Shown piece by piece: positions 5,659-5,683 of a stretch of DNA of 5,683 bases. The notes under the pieces were generated by a model, which saw only the letters and a program-made list of their open reading frames with translations, had not been told where the DNA came from and did not search any database. How positions within the stretch are numbered: position 1 is the stretch's first letter; each line of letters starts with the position of its first letter. The stretch comes from Candidatus Sigynarchaeota archaeon. GTDB lineage: Archaea; Asgardarchaeota; Jordarchaeia; Jordarchaeales; Jordarchaeaceae. Where the stretch lies: the NCBI GenBank assembly GCA_030587505.1, contig JAUQYY010000137.1:1-5683 (forward strand). The letters are read 5' to 3'. The position numbers and the translations under genes were made by a program.

Positions 5659-5683
5659 ATGGGCGGAAAGGTAAGGGTAGGAA
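5659..5683 (+). CDS. 5' end of an unidentified gene, cut by the window edge
   Basis: Only eight codons are visible, MGGKVRVG. The ribosome site AAGGGTGAT at 5646-5654 ends four bases before the ATG at 5659; an in-frame ATG at 5653 lies inside that site and is less likely. KVRVG is typical of the first strand of a Rossmann-type NAD-binding protein, but this is too short to assign a family. It is divergent from the ArsR-type regulator and probably controlled by it. Confidence 0.55.

Overview
The window looks like a piece of an archaeal genome, probably from an uncultured lineage. The evidence is archaeal-type TATA boxes 20-30 bp upstream of inferred transcription starts, GGAG and GGTGAT Shine-Dalgarno sequences, oligo-T 3' ends without classic bacterial terminators, heavy use of AGG/AGA (Arg) and ATA (Ile) codons, and a regulator of the FilR1 (DUF1724) type, which is largely archaeal. 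I cannot name the lineage; a Thermoproteota/Bathyarchaeia-like or euryarchaeal origin are both possible. No rRNA, tRNA, CRISPR array or insertion sequence was found.

Layout. (1) Positions 1-1542, minus strand: a complete FAD-dependent oxidoreductase of the phytoene desaturase/amine oxidase type (COG1233-like), followed 55 bases downstream by the start of a second Rossmann FAD/NAD protein. That second reading frame meets an in-frame TGA inside its dinucleotide-binding loop. (2) Positions 1543-1719: a divergent promoter region. (3) Positions 1720-2505, plus strand: an enoyl-CoA hydratase (crotonase) with both catalytic glutamates. (4) Positions 2756-3500, plus strand: a winged-helix regulator of the FilR1 type that can be read only if two -1 frameshifts, each at a homopolymer of four, are repaired. 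(5) Positions 3702-4361, minus strand: a six-helix membrane protein of the DUF998 type. (6) Positions 4387-4818, plus strand: a cysteine-rich DUF3795-like reading frame without a start codon and without the usual N-terminal cysteine motif. It lies head to head with the membrane protein and in a frame easily missed because it has no ATG. (7) Positions 4923-5510, minus strand: an ArsR-type winged-helix regulator, divergent from a gene that begins at 5659 and leaves the window. The region between them carries overlapping inverted repeats that look like operators.

How the genes may work together: the two flavoproteins and the divergent crotonase could serve oxidation or reduction of a lipid, acyl-CoA or isoprenoid-like substrate, but this is inference from position only. 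The most striking property of the window is that three of about eight genes are broken (a nonsense codon, two homopolymer frameshifts, a lost 5' end). Either the region is decaying or the assembly carries small errors. The two homopolymer shifts suggest sequencing error; the missing 5' end of the DUF3795 gene cannot be explained that way.
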